DNA from: Thiotrichaceae bacterium
GTDB taxonomy: Bacteria; Pseudomonadota; Gammaproteobacteria; SZUA-140
NCBI GenBank assembly: GCA_002401765.2
Contig: NVTY02000010.1
Location: 6,614-39,042, forward strand
Length of the DNA stretch: 32,429 bases
Direction: 5' to 3'
This document shows positions 1 to 7,474 of the stretch, in pieces. Position 1 is the stretch's first letter; each line of letters opens with the position of its first letter. Below the pieces are notes generated by a model. That model worked only from the letters and a program-made list of their open reading frames with translations. It was not told the DNA's origin and made no database searches. Position numbers and translations under genes: made by a program.

Positions 1-395
1 CTACCAATCGTTGGCATGTCAGTTGGATCGAGCCAGGGAAAATTGTCAGCAGCACCGTCTTTAAAAACACCATCGGTCTGGTGGGAGCCACTTCTCGTGC
101 CATATTGGCCGGTAAAAATAGCGGTACGGCTGGGTACACAGGCTGCCGCTGCTATGCGGTGATTATTAAGCGCGACCGAATTTTTTCGTAGCGCCATAAA
201 CCCGGGAAAATGAGCGCCATATTCTTCTGCTTCTTGAGGCGTCATCGGCTTGAAACCAAGGATCTTTTTAATACCCTCATGGAAGCCACCACTCTCATAA
301 CCGGGATAACTTAATTGATCGACCATAATCATTAATATATTGGGTCGACCCTTTTCGTTGTCCTTTTCCCTAGGTTCTTTGAATTCCTTTGTCAT
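1..395 (-). CDS. Type I sulfatase, N-terminal part (runs off left edge)
   Basis: About 131 residues of the start of a sulfatase can be read; the rest lies beyond position 1. The N-terminus has the family's first metal-binding strand (RPNILMIMVDQL, residues 17-28, with Asp26). Residues 86-90 are CVPSR followed by TAIFTG, the type I sulfatase signature in which the Cys is converted to formylglycine, the catalytic nucleophile for sulfate ester hydrolysis. The DQ rather than DD pair after the first strand also occurs in choline-sulfatase-like members, so the substrate cannot be named. No signal peptide is visible. The ATG at 395 was chosen because AAGGA lies just upstream in the right position. 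No modifying enzyme (FGE or anSME) is in view. Confidence 0.88.
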   Translation of the reverse strand, partial: MTKEFKEPREKDNEKGRPNILMIMVDQLSYPGYESGGFHEGIKKILGFKPMTPQEAEEYGAHFPGFMALRKNSVALNNHRIAAAACVPSRTAIFTGQYGTRSGSHQTDGVFKDGAADNFPWLDPTDMPTIG

Positions 396-1106
396 ATATG
401 TCCTTATAACGCTTACATTTTTAATGAAAAATACAGCACTACCGTTTTCACGAAAGTGCTCTCTATTTAAAGATGGCCATCTTGGCTGTTGGAGCAGTGA
501 CCAATTTACTTTTAACCTATATGCGCATATTGCGTCAACAGTGATTCAACGCTTTTCAAGGCTATTTTATGTTCATCTAAAATAGCCCACCCGATTTTAT
601 GAGACCACTACACATACCTTCTCTAATGCTTCATGTGTTTTTTTCTGTTTAACGTCAAGCTGAATTTTGGTGTTCCGGGAATGCAATGCTTATATCCTGA
701 TAGTTATCCTAGTATTCATCAGCAGTAATAAGCATCTATGATGCTCACGAGGAGCGAAATGGCCTGACTGGCGATTGTTTTTTGCGAGTAGTCTTGACAT
801 CTAGCGATATAAATCTTTTGGTAAAGATTAGCACTATGGCTAGCCTTTAAGGTTCTGGCGGTTTTAGTCAGTAGGATAGAAGAAATCCCTAGTCGAGTAT
901 AACGGCGGAGAAAGTCTGACAGGAAATCGTAGGATAAGATGCTGATTTAAGTATTGTGTCCCCGGATATCTTGTGGTGCCGCTTATCACCGGATACCGGG
1001 AAAGTCGATCGCGCTGGTTGCCAGGGAATGGGCATTCTGAAGCGTTTGTTATAACTACTCACAGGATGGATCATTAAGCAAGACTGGAAAGAGCTTGCCT
1101 AGACAA
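396..1106. other. Gene-poor stretch, no credible gene
   Basis: Short open frames here have no convincing ribosome-binding site or recognisable protein pattern. The only structure I see is a perfect tandem duplication of a 16-base unit (AGAGCTTGCCTAGACA) at 1090-1121, leading directly into the dispersed repeat. The sequence upstream of the sulfatase start presumably holds its promoter, but I cannot place one with confidence. Confidence 0.5.
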
Positions 1107-1311
1107 GAGCTTGCCTAGACAGCCATGATAAGTCATCTCAATCATAGGGGTAGTTAGTTACTGATTTATTAAGCTATACCTATTTTTCTAACGATGGCTG
1201 TCTCGTTATAAGGGAATTAGCGTTGATCTACGGTGTCGAGAAAACAAGGAGAGATAGGGTTCTCTTTAGACTGGGTCCCGTTTAAAAGGACAGCTGGATG
1301 ACGGGGCCAAA
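1107..1311. repeat. Dispersed repeat, copy A
   Basis: About 205 bases that recur with scattered substitutions at 3989-4237. Near the left end is a perfect 9-bp inverted repeat, GACAGCCAT (1118-1126) and ATGGCTGTC (1193-1201), bounding an 84-base segment. The right part contains CGAGAAAACAAGGAGAGAT and ends at GGGGCCAAA, after which the two copies diverge. No clear transposase frame is present, so this may be a non-autonomous or decayed element. Copy A lacks the pentanucleotide tract present in copy B. Confidence 0.75.
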
Positions 1312-1379
1312 AACCATAGTGGACCGAAAGCGCATTGCTAAAAACATCAAGCGAATGAAACTCAGAATGCACAAGAAGC

Positions 1380-1514
1380 GTGGCGGTGGGTGGTCAGGAT
1401 TATATCGAGATGATTAAAAAGCAGCTCGGCTCAAAGGTGCAGGCAAGGTAAGTTGTACCCGCTGGAGAGGGGTATGCGATTCAAGAAGCGCATGGTGACT
1501 ATAGTCACCATTAA
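1380..1514 (+). pseudogene. Remnant of a REP-associated (Y1) transposase C-terminus
   Basis: One frame reads VGGQDYIEMIKKQLGSKVQAR, then a stop at 1449-1451, then VVPAGEGYAIQEAHGDYSHH and a second stop. The pattern 'G..(Y/F)(I/V)E..K..LG.(K/R)..(G/A)R.V....GY.(I/L)(Q/R)E....Y' resembles the tail of Y1-family tyrosine transposases as I remember it. The N-terminal HUH catalytic part is absent. A GGGGTCGGATCT box (minus strand, 1593-1604) lies about 80 bases downstream, like the box that often borders such elements. Identification is by eye only. Confidence 0.35.
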
Positions 1515-1608
1515 TGATGCCAAAAGCCACTGATTAAGCTGTTATAACGGCTATTTTTTGAAGAGTAGTTATTTTATTTCAGTGAGTTGATGAGATCCGA
1601 CCCCGGGG

Positions 1609-1655
1609 TTATCACTTGGCTCGAGAGAGCCTTTCACCGTCTCGCCAAGTGGTAA
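1609..1655 (-). terminator. 12-bp hairpin just after the cytochrome gene
   Basis: TTATCACTTGGC (1609-1620) pairs with GCCAAGTGGTAA (1644-1655) over 12 positions with one G-T wobble and a 23-base loop. It starts 10 bases past the minus-strand cytochrome stop. There is no strong U-tract, so it is only a candidate terminator or mRNA-end stabilising hairpin. Confidence 0.4.
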
Positions 1656-1665
1656 TGAATATGCT

Positions 1666-3480
1666 TTAAAGCATTTTCATGTATTCCAATAACTCCATTT
1701 TTTCAGGCTTGGTTAATTCTGTGGTGCCATATTCATGGCCTTTGTTTGAATTACCCAATAGGCTCGTATCAAATTTAAACGCTTGGCCTGCGATTAAGTT
1801 AGGGGAGGAGATATAGCCAACTTTAATTGGGTCAAATTCTCGACTGCCGAGGTGAAATGTGGCTGAACGCTCTGTTTGAGTCAGTAATATCTCATGCAGG
1901 TTGGGTACCGAGCCATTGTGTAAATAGGGTGCGGTTGCCCAGATGCCATTGAGCGGTCTGGCCTTATATACGGCAACAGGATTATCTTCTGTTGATGTGC
2001 TGATGGACTGGTCGGCTAGTGTTAACCCTTCTCGTATCGCCATGTATTGTTGCACCAAGTTGGCCAGCTTTGATTCATGGGCCTCGTTTTTTCCATCACT
2101 TGATGACGCGGCAGCAACACCACCTTCAAACTCTTCTATGGCGGCAATGATGGAGTCGATGGGTTGATCGAACAGAGCGCCTACAACGGCGTTAACGAGA
2201 GGGTTTAAACCAGATGTTTCAGCCGGAATAATATCACCCGCAATCACCAGCTCCTTACGGCCCTCAAATTTCCCGGCGGGGCGAGTGGATAGCATATTAA
2301 TGAGCTCTTGTGGGTCTGTCTTCACCTCGGACAATGGCGTTAATACGGCGTTGTAGGGTTTACCTTCATCTGAGCGCGCAATCACTTGATGGCAGATTGA
2401 GCAATATTCTTGGTAGTGAATTTCCCCCTTGGCCGCCAGAATGGGGTCAATTGGCGGGAGGTGCTGTGCGGGCCACTGGGGTGAGCGTAGCTCGGCAACC
2501 CATTGTTCCAGTAGTCCTAGGTTTTTGATGCTTAATGATGATTTATATTGCTTGATTGACGGGTCATCAGGGATGTGCAACTGGCCATAAACACCAAGAA
2601 CTTCACCACCATTGCGAATTAATGCGCCAAGGCTGAGTGGCCCATTAGGTGCAAAGCCAGGCCATTGGACCACATTGGATTGATGAGTGCCCCATAGAAA
2701 GGGGTAGCTGACGGGGGCATTGGATGCGCGGCCATTATTGGGTGCGCCACTGAATTCTGCCAATATCTGATTGAATATGGCGCCAATGGCATCAACTCGG
2801 CCATAGCCATAGTTAGGTTGGTCTGCCGTTGGGCGGTTAATTTGATTACGTTTCGCCAATACTTCAGTTTGTTTCAGTAAAGCGTTACGTAAAGCTGTTT
2901 TTTGATTAGGGGTCTGGTGAGTGCCTAATATCTGGTTTGAAAAGCGATCAAATTTTTGATTGTTTTTATATGTTTCAGACATAGCGGAGACCAGTTCAAT
3001 ATTGAAGGCTTCAAAGTCCCCCATCGTTGGCCCGCCATCTATACGCATTTCTATATCTTTATAGCTAATTTGCGCTGTATGACAAGCAGAACAGGTAAGG
3101 CCCATCCACTCTTCTTTGGTTTTTTTATCGATATCTTTAACAAAGCCGACGGCTAAGCCATCCGGGTTCCAGCGGTTTTTTTGACTGGGTAGGTACTTTA
3201 ATCGTGAAATATTGTCATTATCTCTGAACAATACCTGGCTGTTCACTTGCTCTAAATGTAAATACCAAGCATATGGCAGGATACGAGAGCCTTGTGTGGT
3301 AGTGTAAAAGGATTGCTGGGTGTCGACTGTCCATCCTTGGTCTAAGTCAACAACGTTACCGATTGCGCTGGTTGTGTGTTGGTCTTCTTGTATGACTGGC
3401 CCACTTTGCTGTGCCGCGCATGAGATTAATCCGAATGCTGTCAGTGCGATTAAGCTGATTTTTTTATCAAATTTCCACAT
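1666..3480 (-). CDS. Di-haem cytochrome c lipoprotein, RoxA/CcP-like
   Basis: A 604-residue protein with a lipoprotein signal: positively charged start, hydrophobic core and lipobox LISC with Cys21, so it should be exported and lipid-anchored. Two haem-binding CxxCH motifs are seen, CSACH at 130-134 and CSICH at 360-364. Patterns such as NPDGLAVGFVKD, IDGGPTMGDFEAFN and APYLHNGSVP fit the large di-haem cytochrome/peroxidase-like family that includes the rubber oxygenase RoxA. The size and haem spacing fit that group better than the ~35-kDa classical peroxidases. Enzymatic role is unknown; peroxidase, oxygenase or electron carrier are all possible. GGGAG sits 8 bases before the ATG. It stands alone between repeat-rich regions and has no cytochrome maturation genes nearby. 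Confidence 0.85.
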   Translation of the reverse strand: MWKFDKKISLIALTAFGLISCAAQQSGPVIQEDQHTTSAIGNVVDLDQGWTVDTQQSFYTTTQGSRILPYAWYLHLEQVNSQVLFRDNDNISRLKYLPSQKNRWNPDGLAVGFVKDIDKKTKEEWMGLTCSACHTAQISYKDIEMRIDGGPTMGDFEAFNIELVSAMSETYKNNQKFDRFSNQILGTHQTPNQKTALRNALLKQTEVLAKRNQINRPTADQPNYGYGRVDAIGAIFNQILAEFSGAPNNGRASNAPVSYPFLWGTHQSNVVQWPGFAPNGPLSLGALIRNGGEVLGVYGQLHIPDDPSIKQYKSSLSIKNLGLLEQWVAELRSPQWPAQHLPPIDPILAAKGEIHYQEYCSICHQVIARSDEGKPYNAVLTPLSEVKTDPQELINMLSTRPAGKFEGRKELVIAGDIIPAETSGLNPLVNAVVGALFDQPIDSIIAAIEEFEGGVAAASSSDGKNEAHESKLANLVQQYMAIREGLTLADQSISTSTEDNPVAVYKARPLNGIWATAPYLHNGSVPNLHEILLTQTERSATFHLGSREFDPIKVGYISSPNLIAGQAFKFDTSLLGNSNKGHEYGTTELTKPEKMELLEYMKML

Positions 3481-3988
3481 TATTTAACTCCCTGTATTTA
3501 ATGTGTTAAATGTTTGTTTTTACATCATCTAACAATTTATGAGCTTGCTATTCCATTTGGCTCTACCCACTTTTTTCTTTCCTTATATTTTTTATTAGAA
3601 TCACAATATATCTTGATGTTACCAATAAACTAGGGTTGGAGGTGAAGAAAATAATAAATATTATGAGCTGGTGGGAAACCCGGGTCAGAGAGCAGTTTAT
3701 CCTAATATACTTGAAAGTGATTGGTCATTTTAGCCCGTGGCCCGGACTCTGTTTGCAGATAAACTTGGTAGAGCAGTGCCACGAATCCCCGGGTTTTGCT
3801 TGAAGCGCAGCCCGGGCTACAAAAGCGCGTATTTTTCGCCAGAGGTCTTTGACGGCTCTCTGATAAGGTTTTCAGGCGGCGGTACTTGGGAAGCAAGCTG
3901 TCGTAGTTGAATAAAGCAGTTTTCTCTGTTACCTATAGTGCTTTTGCTTGTTGTCTTGTTGGTGGCAGTTACGCCACCAGTAGCCATG
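3481..3988. other. Intergenic stretch with CCCGGG palindromes
   Basis: No gene is supported. Three CCCGGG sites occur at 3679-3684, 3788-3793 and 3811-3816; the last two bracket GTTTTGCTTGAAGCGCAG, giving a hairpin-like GC-rich intergenic unit. The minus-strand open frames across 3702-4029 have no ribosome-binding site and run through this palindromic DNA. Confidence 0.45.
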
Positions 3989-4237
3989 AGGAGCTTACCT
4001 GTACAGCCATGATAAGTCATCTTAATCATGGTGGTAGTCAGTTACTGATTTATTAAGTTATACCTATTTTTCTAACGATGGCTGTCTCGTTTGTTGTGTT
4101 GTGTTGTGTTGTGTTGTGTTGTGTTGTGTCGTTATAAGAGAATTAGCGTTGATCTACGATGTTGAGAAAACAAGGAGAGATGGGATTCTCTTTAGACTGG
4201 ATCCTGTTTAAAAGCACAACGGGATGACGGGGCCAAA
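3989..4237. repeat. Dispersed repeat, copy B, with pentanucleotide insert
   Basis: Same element as 1107-1311, aligned from AGCTTACCTG to GGGGCCAAA with scattered substitutions. The inverted ends are ACAGCCAT (4002-4009) and ATGGCTGTC (4078-4086). Unlike copy A, about 42 bases are inserted between CTGTCTCG and TTATAAG. They consist of tandem GTGTT units and account for the length difference. Confidence 0.75.
4091..4130. repeat. Pentanucleotide microsatellite (GTGTT)n
   Basis: Eight consecutive 5-base units: TTGTT, six perfect GTGTT, then GTGTC. It lies inside dispersed repeat copy B at a point where copy A has no insertion, so it is an expansion within the element. It is not inside a recognisable gene. 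Confidence 0.9.
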
Positions 4238-4287
4238 CTGTATGGAATCGCTCCTTCATCCGGTATCACTTAATCGGGCCGGACCTC

Positions 4288-4371
4288 AGCAACTAGCTGC
4301 ATAAACAGAATAAAAGCCTAAAATAGAAGCGTAAACTGGCTTAAATGGCCCTTTTTACCGGTAAAACCATG
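4288..4371. repeat. ~85-bp direct repeat, left of the toxin-antitoxin pair
   Basis: The stretch from CAACTAGCTGCATAAACAGA to GGTAAAACCATG recurs with scattered substitutions at 5193-5276, on the far side of the toxin-antitoxin genes and in the same orientation. This copy contains the palindrome TTTTACCGGTAAAA. It starts about 50 bases after dispersed repeat B. No integron-type core site pair was recognised. Confidence 0.7.
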
Positions 4372-4538
4372 TCTTTCAAGGAGCGAGCGGGCCGTTACCA
4401 TGCAACAGATATGGAGTGAGGTGAGTATTTAGCGCGTTGTTTTGTTTTCGTGGACATGAATATGGTGAGGGCCGATGCGGTCTCGCGTGCATCTACGTGA
4501 TTATGGCGTGGCTACCTCGAAAACCCTCTCGGAACCCG

Positions 4539-4565
4539 ATAAAAGACTCTTAACGGGTCTTTTAT
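4539..4565. promoter_or_regulatory. 9-bp inverted repeat abutting the antitoxin promoter
   Basis: ATAAAAGAC (4539-4547) and GTCTTTTAT (4557-4565) form a perfect inverted repeat with a 9-base spacer. It ends one base before the -35 box of the toxin-antitoxin promoter. It could be an operator for the antitoxin-toxin complex, as these modules usually autoregulate, or a terminator for transcription arriving from the left. Confidence 0.4.
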
Positions 4566-4594
4566 TTGCCCTTATGTGGGATGTGACCTATAAT
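4566..4594 (+). promoter_or_regulatory. Sigma70-type promoter for the toxin-antitoxin genes
   Basis: TTGCCC (4566-4571) and a perfect TATAAT (4589-4594) are separated by 17 bases, 35 bases upstream of the antitoxin start. This is the best consensus promoter in the left accessory region. Confidence 0.65.
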
Positions 4595-4629
4595 TAGCCC
4601 TGTTAACAAGTCATTAAGGAGTGTTAAGT

Positions 4630-4878
4630 ATGGTCAATTTAATCTTAACTGATGCAACTACCAGTATTTCTGAGTTAAAAAAGAATCCCATGGCGGTTGT
4701 TGATAGCGCTGGTGGGTTTCCAATTGCTGTACTTAATCGTAACCAGCCTGCATTTTATTGTGTGCCAGCGCTAGCGTATGAAGTGTTAATGGATAAGCTG
4801 GAAGATGTTGAGTTAGCTGCCATCGTTGCTGAAAGGCAAAGTAGTGACGAAATTGAGGTCAGCATTGATGAGCTATAA
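4630..4878 (+). CDS. Type II antitoxin, StbD/RelB (Phd/YefM-like)
   Basis: An 82-residue acidic protein beginning MVNLILTDATTSISELKKNP and containing the family pattern 'S.(S/T)ELKK.P......A.G.P(I/V)AVLN.N.P..Y.VP...YE.L'. The N-terminal half is expected to bind DNA and the acidic C-terminus (SSDEIEVSIDEL) to cover the toxin. A GTG nine bases earlier is in frame, but AAGGAG at 4616-4621 overlaps it and is ideally spaced for the ATG at 4630. The last codons overlap the toxin start by 11 bases, so the two are translationally coupled. Expected to repress its own promoter at 4566-4594. Confidence 0.87.
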   Translation: MVNLILTDATTSISELKKNPMAVVDSAGGFPIAVLNRNQPAFYCVPALAYEVLMDKLEDVELAAIVAERQSSDEIEVSIDEL

Positions 4879-5152
4879 GCTCAAGTTCATGAGTGAAGCT
4901 CTAAAAGAGTGGGGAAAGCTCGATAACGGAGTTAAATTTCAGTTTAAAAAGAAGTTGATCGAGCGGTTAGAGAATCCACGAGTGGAGTCCGCCAGGTTGT
5001 GTGGCCTCAAAGATTGTTACAAGATAAAACTAAGGTCAGCGGGTTATCGTCTGGTATATGAAGTTCGAGATGGTGAGCTGATTGTCTCTGTTGTGACAGT
5101 TGGAAAGCGTGAGCGTAACCTGGTTTATAACATCGCTAAAAAGCGAATTTAA
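4868..5152 (+). CDS. Type II toxin, RelE/StbE family
   Basis: A 94-residue basic protein beginning MSYKLKFMSEALKEWGKLD. It shows the RelE/StbE pattern: 'K.W.KLD......FKKKL.ERL.NP', then 'L.G..DCYKIKLR..GYRLVYEV....L.V.VV.VGKRER..VY'. Members of this family usually cleave mRNA on the ribosome. The C-terminal KRER...Y segment supplies the basic and Tyr residues expected near the active site. The start lies inside the antitoxin gene (11-base overlap). Length is normal and there is no sign of decay. Confidence 0.88.
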   Translation: MSYKLKFMSEALKEWGKLDNGVKFQFKKKLIERLENPRVESARLCGLKDCYKIKLRSAGYRLVYEVRDGELIVSVVTVGKRERNLVYNIAKKRI

Positions 5153-5192
5153 TCATTGTCGGTCCACTGTTTCATTGGAATTGGATCTCACC

Positions 5193-5276
5193 ACCAACTA
5201 GTTGTATAAACAGAATAAAGACCTAAAACAGAAGCGAAAACAGGCCTTAAATGGCTCTTTTTATGGGTAAAGCCAT
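5193..5276. repeat. ~85-bp direct repeat, right of the toxin-antitoxin pair
   Basis: Second copy of the repeat at 4288-4371, same orientation, beginning 40 bases after the toxin stop. The palindrome of the left copy is degraded here (TTTTTATGGGTAAAG). Together the copies bracket a ~900-base segment containing only the toxin-antitoxin module. Confidence 0.7.
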
Positions 5277-5397
5277 GCTTTCCCTGCTCTCCTCATGGGT
5301 GCTGATAATCACCAGCAGAAATCTCAATGATGGACTCTGATTAGCAATGCAATCAATGATTGTTCTTTGATGGATTGGAGAGTCGAGGTCTGAAGAT

Positions 5398-7185
5398 TCA
5401 AACCGCAAACTGCAATTCAGCGAGTTGTTTATATAGCCCGCCTTCTTTGATTAACTGCGCATGAGTACCAGTAGCGACTATCTCGCCATTATCTATGACG
5501 ACGATGTTATCGGCCTTTAACACCGTTGAGAGGCGGTGGGCGATGACGAGGGTGGTGCGTTCCTGGGATAGTTGTTCCAAGGCTTGTTGTACCTCTTTTT
5601 CACTTTCGGCATCGAGCGCGCTGGTGGCTTCATCGAGTAGAAGTATCGGCGGGTTTTTTAAGATCGCGCGGGCGATGGCGATGCGTTGTCTTTCACCGCC
5701 GGACAGGCGTAGGCCGCGTTCACCAAGATGCGTGTGGAAGCCATCGGGGAGTTTGGCAATAAACTGATCTGCATGGGCAAGTTTGGCGGCATGAAGCACC
5801 TCTTCATCACTCGCGTGTGGTTTTCCGTAACGAATATTTTCCATCGCATCGGCAGAGAATATGACGGTGTCCTGTGGTACGAGGCCGATGTTTTTACGTA
5901 GGTCGTGTAGTGCAAACTGTTGAAGCGGTATGCCGTCAATGAGTACGCTGCCTTGTTGTGGGTCATAAAAGCGTAATAAGAGGTGAAACAAAGTGCTTTT
6001 ACCTGCCCCCGATGGGCCGACCAGGGCAACGGTTTGGCCCGGCTTTATCTTGAGTGATAATTGATTAATGGCTGCATGGTCTGGGCGTGAAGGGTAGTGA
6101 AAACGAATGTGATCAAACTGCACCGCGCCCTCAAGGCTACCGGGTAGCGAGGCGGGCGTTTGCGGCGATTGAATATCCGACTGTAGTTGCAGCAACTCCA
6201 TCAGCCGCTCTGTTGCACCGGCCGCTCTTTGTAGTTCGCCCCATACCTCGCTTAAAACCCCTGCTGAACTGGCCACGATAACCGCGTAGAGAATAAATTG
6301 ACTCAGCTCGCCCGCACTCATTTCATTATTCAGTACCGCCTGCGCGCCTAACCACAGTAAAAAAATGGCGCTGCTGAACACCAGCATAATCACCAGCGCG
6401 GTGAGCAGTGCGCGGGCTTTGAGCCGTTGGCGTGCGGTATCGAAGGCCTGTTCGACGGCGTTTTCATAACGTTGTATGGTCTGTTTTTCGTAAGTGAAGG
6501 CCTGAATTACCTGCACCGCATTTAAACTTTCACCGGCGTGGGCGCTGGTGTCAGCGACACGATCCTGGCTGGCACGAGAGAGGCGTCGTACCATGCGACC
6601 AAAGAAGATTAACGGCAGCATGATCAGCGGTACTAGAACAATAATGATGCCAGTTAACGCCGGGCTGGTGATGGTGAGCATAATGAGGCCACCGCTCAGC
6701 ATAAAGGCGCTACGCAAGGCCATGGAAACCGTTGAGCCAACCACGGTTTGAATTAAGGTGGTGTCGGTGGTTAAGCGAGATAACACTTCGCCTGTGCGCG
6801 TTGTCTCAAAAAAACTCGGACTCATCTCCATCACGTGGGCATAGACCGCTTTGCGCACATCGGCGACAACACGCTCCCCCAACCACGAAACGAGATAATG
6901 CCGAATGGCGGTGGCCAGCGCTAAAACAGCCGCGATGGCAAAGAGTGCCCAGAAAAACTGATCGACCACCGCCACTTCGTTTTTGGAGAAGCCCTGATCG
7001 ATCATGAAGCGCACCGCAAAGGGTACTGCTAACGCGGCACTTGCTGCTAGGGTTAAGGCGATAAACGCTAGCAGAATAACGATGCGATAGGGACGTAAAA
7101 AAGGGGCTAGCAACTGCAGTGGCCGCAATTTTTTAGAGGGCTCGCGGTTGCGCGTCTCTGCGGACTGTTTGTGGCGTGATGGCAT
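5398..7185 (-). CDS. ABC exporter half-transporter, MsbA/multidrug-like
   Basis: A 595-residue fused permease-ATPase. Residues ~35-320 contain about six membrane segments of the type I exporter fold. The ATPase domain has Walker A GPSGAGKST (390-398), the signature LSGGE (494-498), Walker B ILLLDE (514-519) and the switch His in VIAHRLS. Such half-transporters act as homodimers in the inner membrane and flip lipids or export hydrophobic compounds. The N-terminus is cytosolic and basic. No partner gene is adjacent, so the substrate cannot be inferred. It is probably a general exporter rather than MsbA proper, since no lipid A gene such as lpxK is beside it. Confidence 0.88.
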   Translation of the reverse strand: MPSRHKQSAETRNREPSKKLRPLQLLAPFLRPYRIVILLAFIALTLAASAALAVPFAVRFMIDQGFSKNEVAVVDQFFWALFAIAAVLALATAIRHYLVSWLGERVVADVRKAVYAHVMEMSPSFFETTRTGEVLSRLTTDTTLIQTVVGSTVSMALRSAFMLSGGLIMLTITSPALTGIIIVLVPLIMLPLIFFGRMVRRLSRASQDRVADTSAHAGESLNAVQVIQAFTYEKQTIQRYENAVEQAFDTARQRLKARALLTALVIMLVFSSAIFLLWLGAQAVLNNEMSAGELSQFILYAVIVASSAGVLSEVWGELQRAAGATERLMELLQLQSDIQSPQTPASLPGSLEGAVQFDHIRFHYPSRPDHAAINQLSLKIKPGQTVALVGPSGAGKSTLFHLLLRFYDPQQGSVLIDGIPLQQFALHDLRKNIGLVPQDTVIFSADAMENIRYGKPHASDEEVLHAAKLAHADQFIAKLPDGFHTHLGERGLRLSGGERQRIAIARAILKNPPILLLDEATSALDAESEKEVQQALEQLSQERTTLVIAHRLSTVLKADNIVVIDNGEIVATGTHAQLIKEGGLYKQLAELQFAV

Positions 7186-7474
7186 ATAAGGCGATTACCT
7201 GAGTATTGCGCTGAGTGGAAGTGGCAATGCGTTGTTAAGGTGACCGTTCAGTATAGGGTATGTTGTGTTGGTTGCTGGATAAATATAGCGCTGCGAGAGG
7301 CGTCACTGTGAATGTGAGCCTTTTGTTTGTCTGGCAGTATAATGCGGCGGAGTTGGCCCTCATTTAGCCCACTATCTTTGTCATTCTTTCTGAGAGTGGT
7401 CTTTTAAGTGACATCACCCCGGATCAGCGCTATTTGTGATAGCGCTAATTAGAGGCGATTCGGTGTTTCGTGGG

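Noticed and set aside
1315-1395. Basic open stretch (RKRIAKNIKRMKLRMHKKR) as a group II intron maturase fragment
   Set aside because: Only a basic composition supports it; no maturase or reverse transcriptase motif is present.
3702-4029. Two overlapping minus-strand open frames as genes
   Set aside because: No ribosome-binding site, they run through CCCGGG palindromes and the dispersed repeat, and the translations look like noise.
4091-4130. GTGTT tract as a phase-variation switch of a gene
   Set aside because: No gene spans or closely follows it; the next gene starts 500 bases away with its own promoter.
4288-5276. Direct repeats around the toxin-antitoxin pair as integron attC sites
   Set aside because: I could not find the paired core sites (RYYYAAC / GTTRRRY) or the expected imperfect palindrome, and no integrase is in view.
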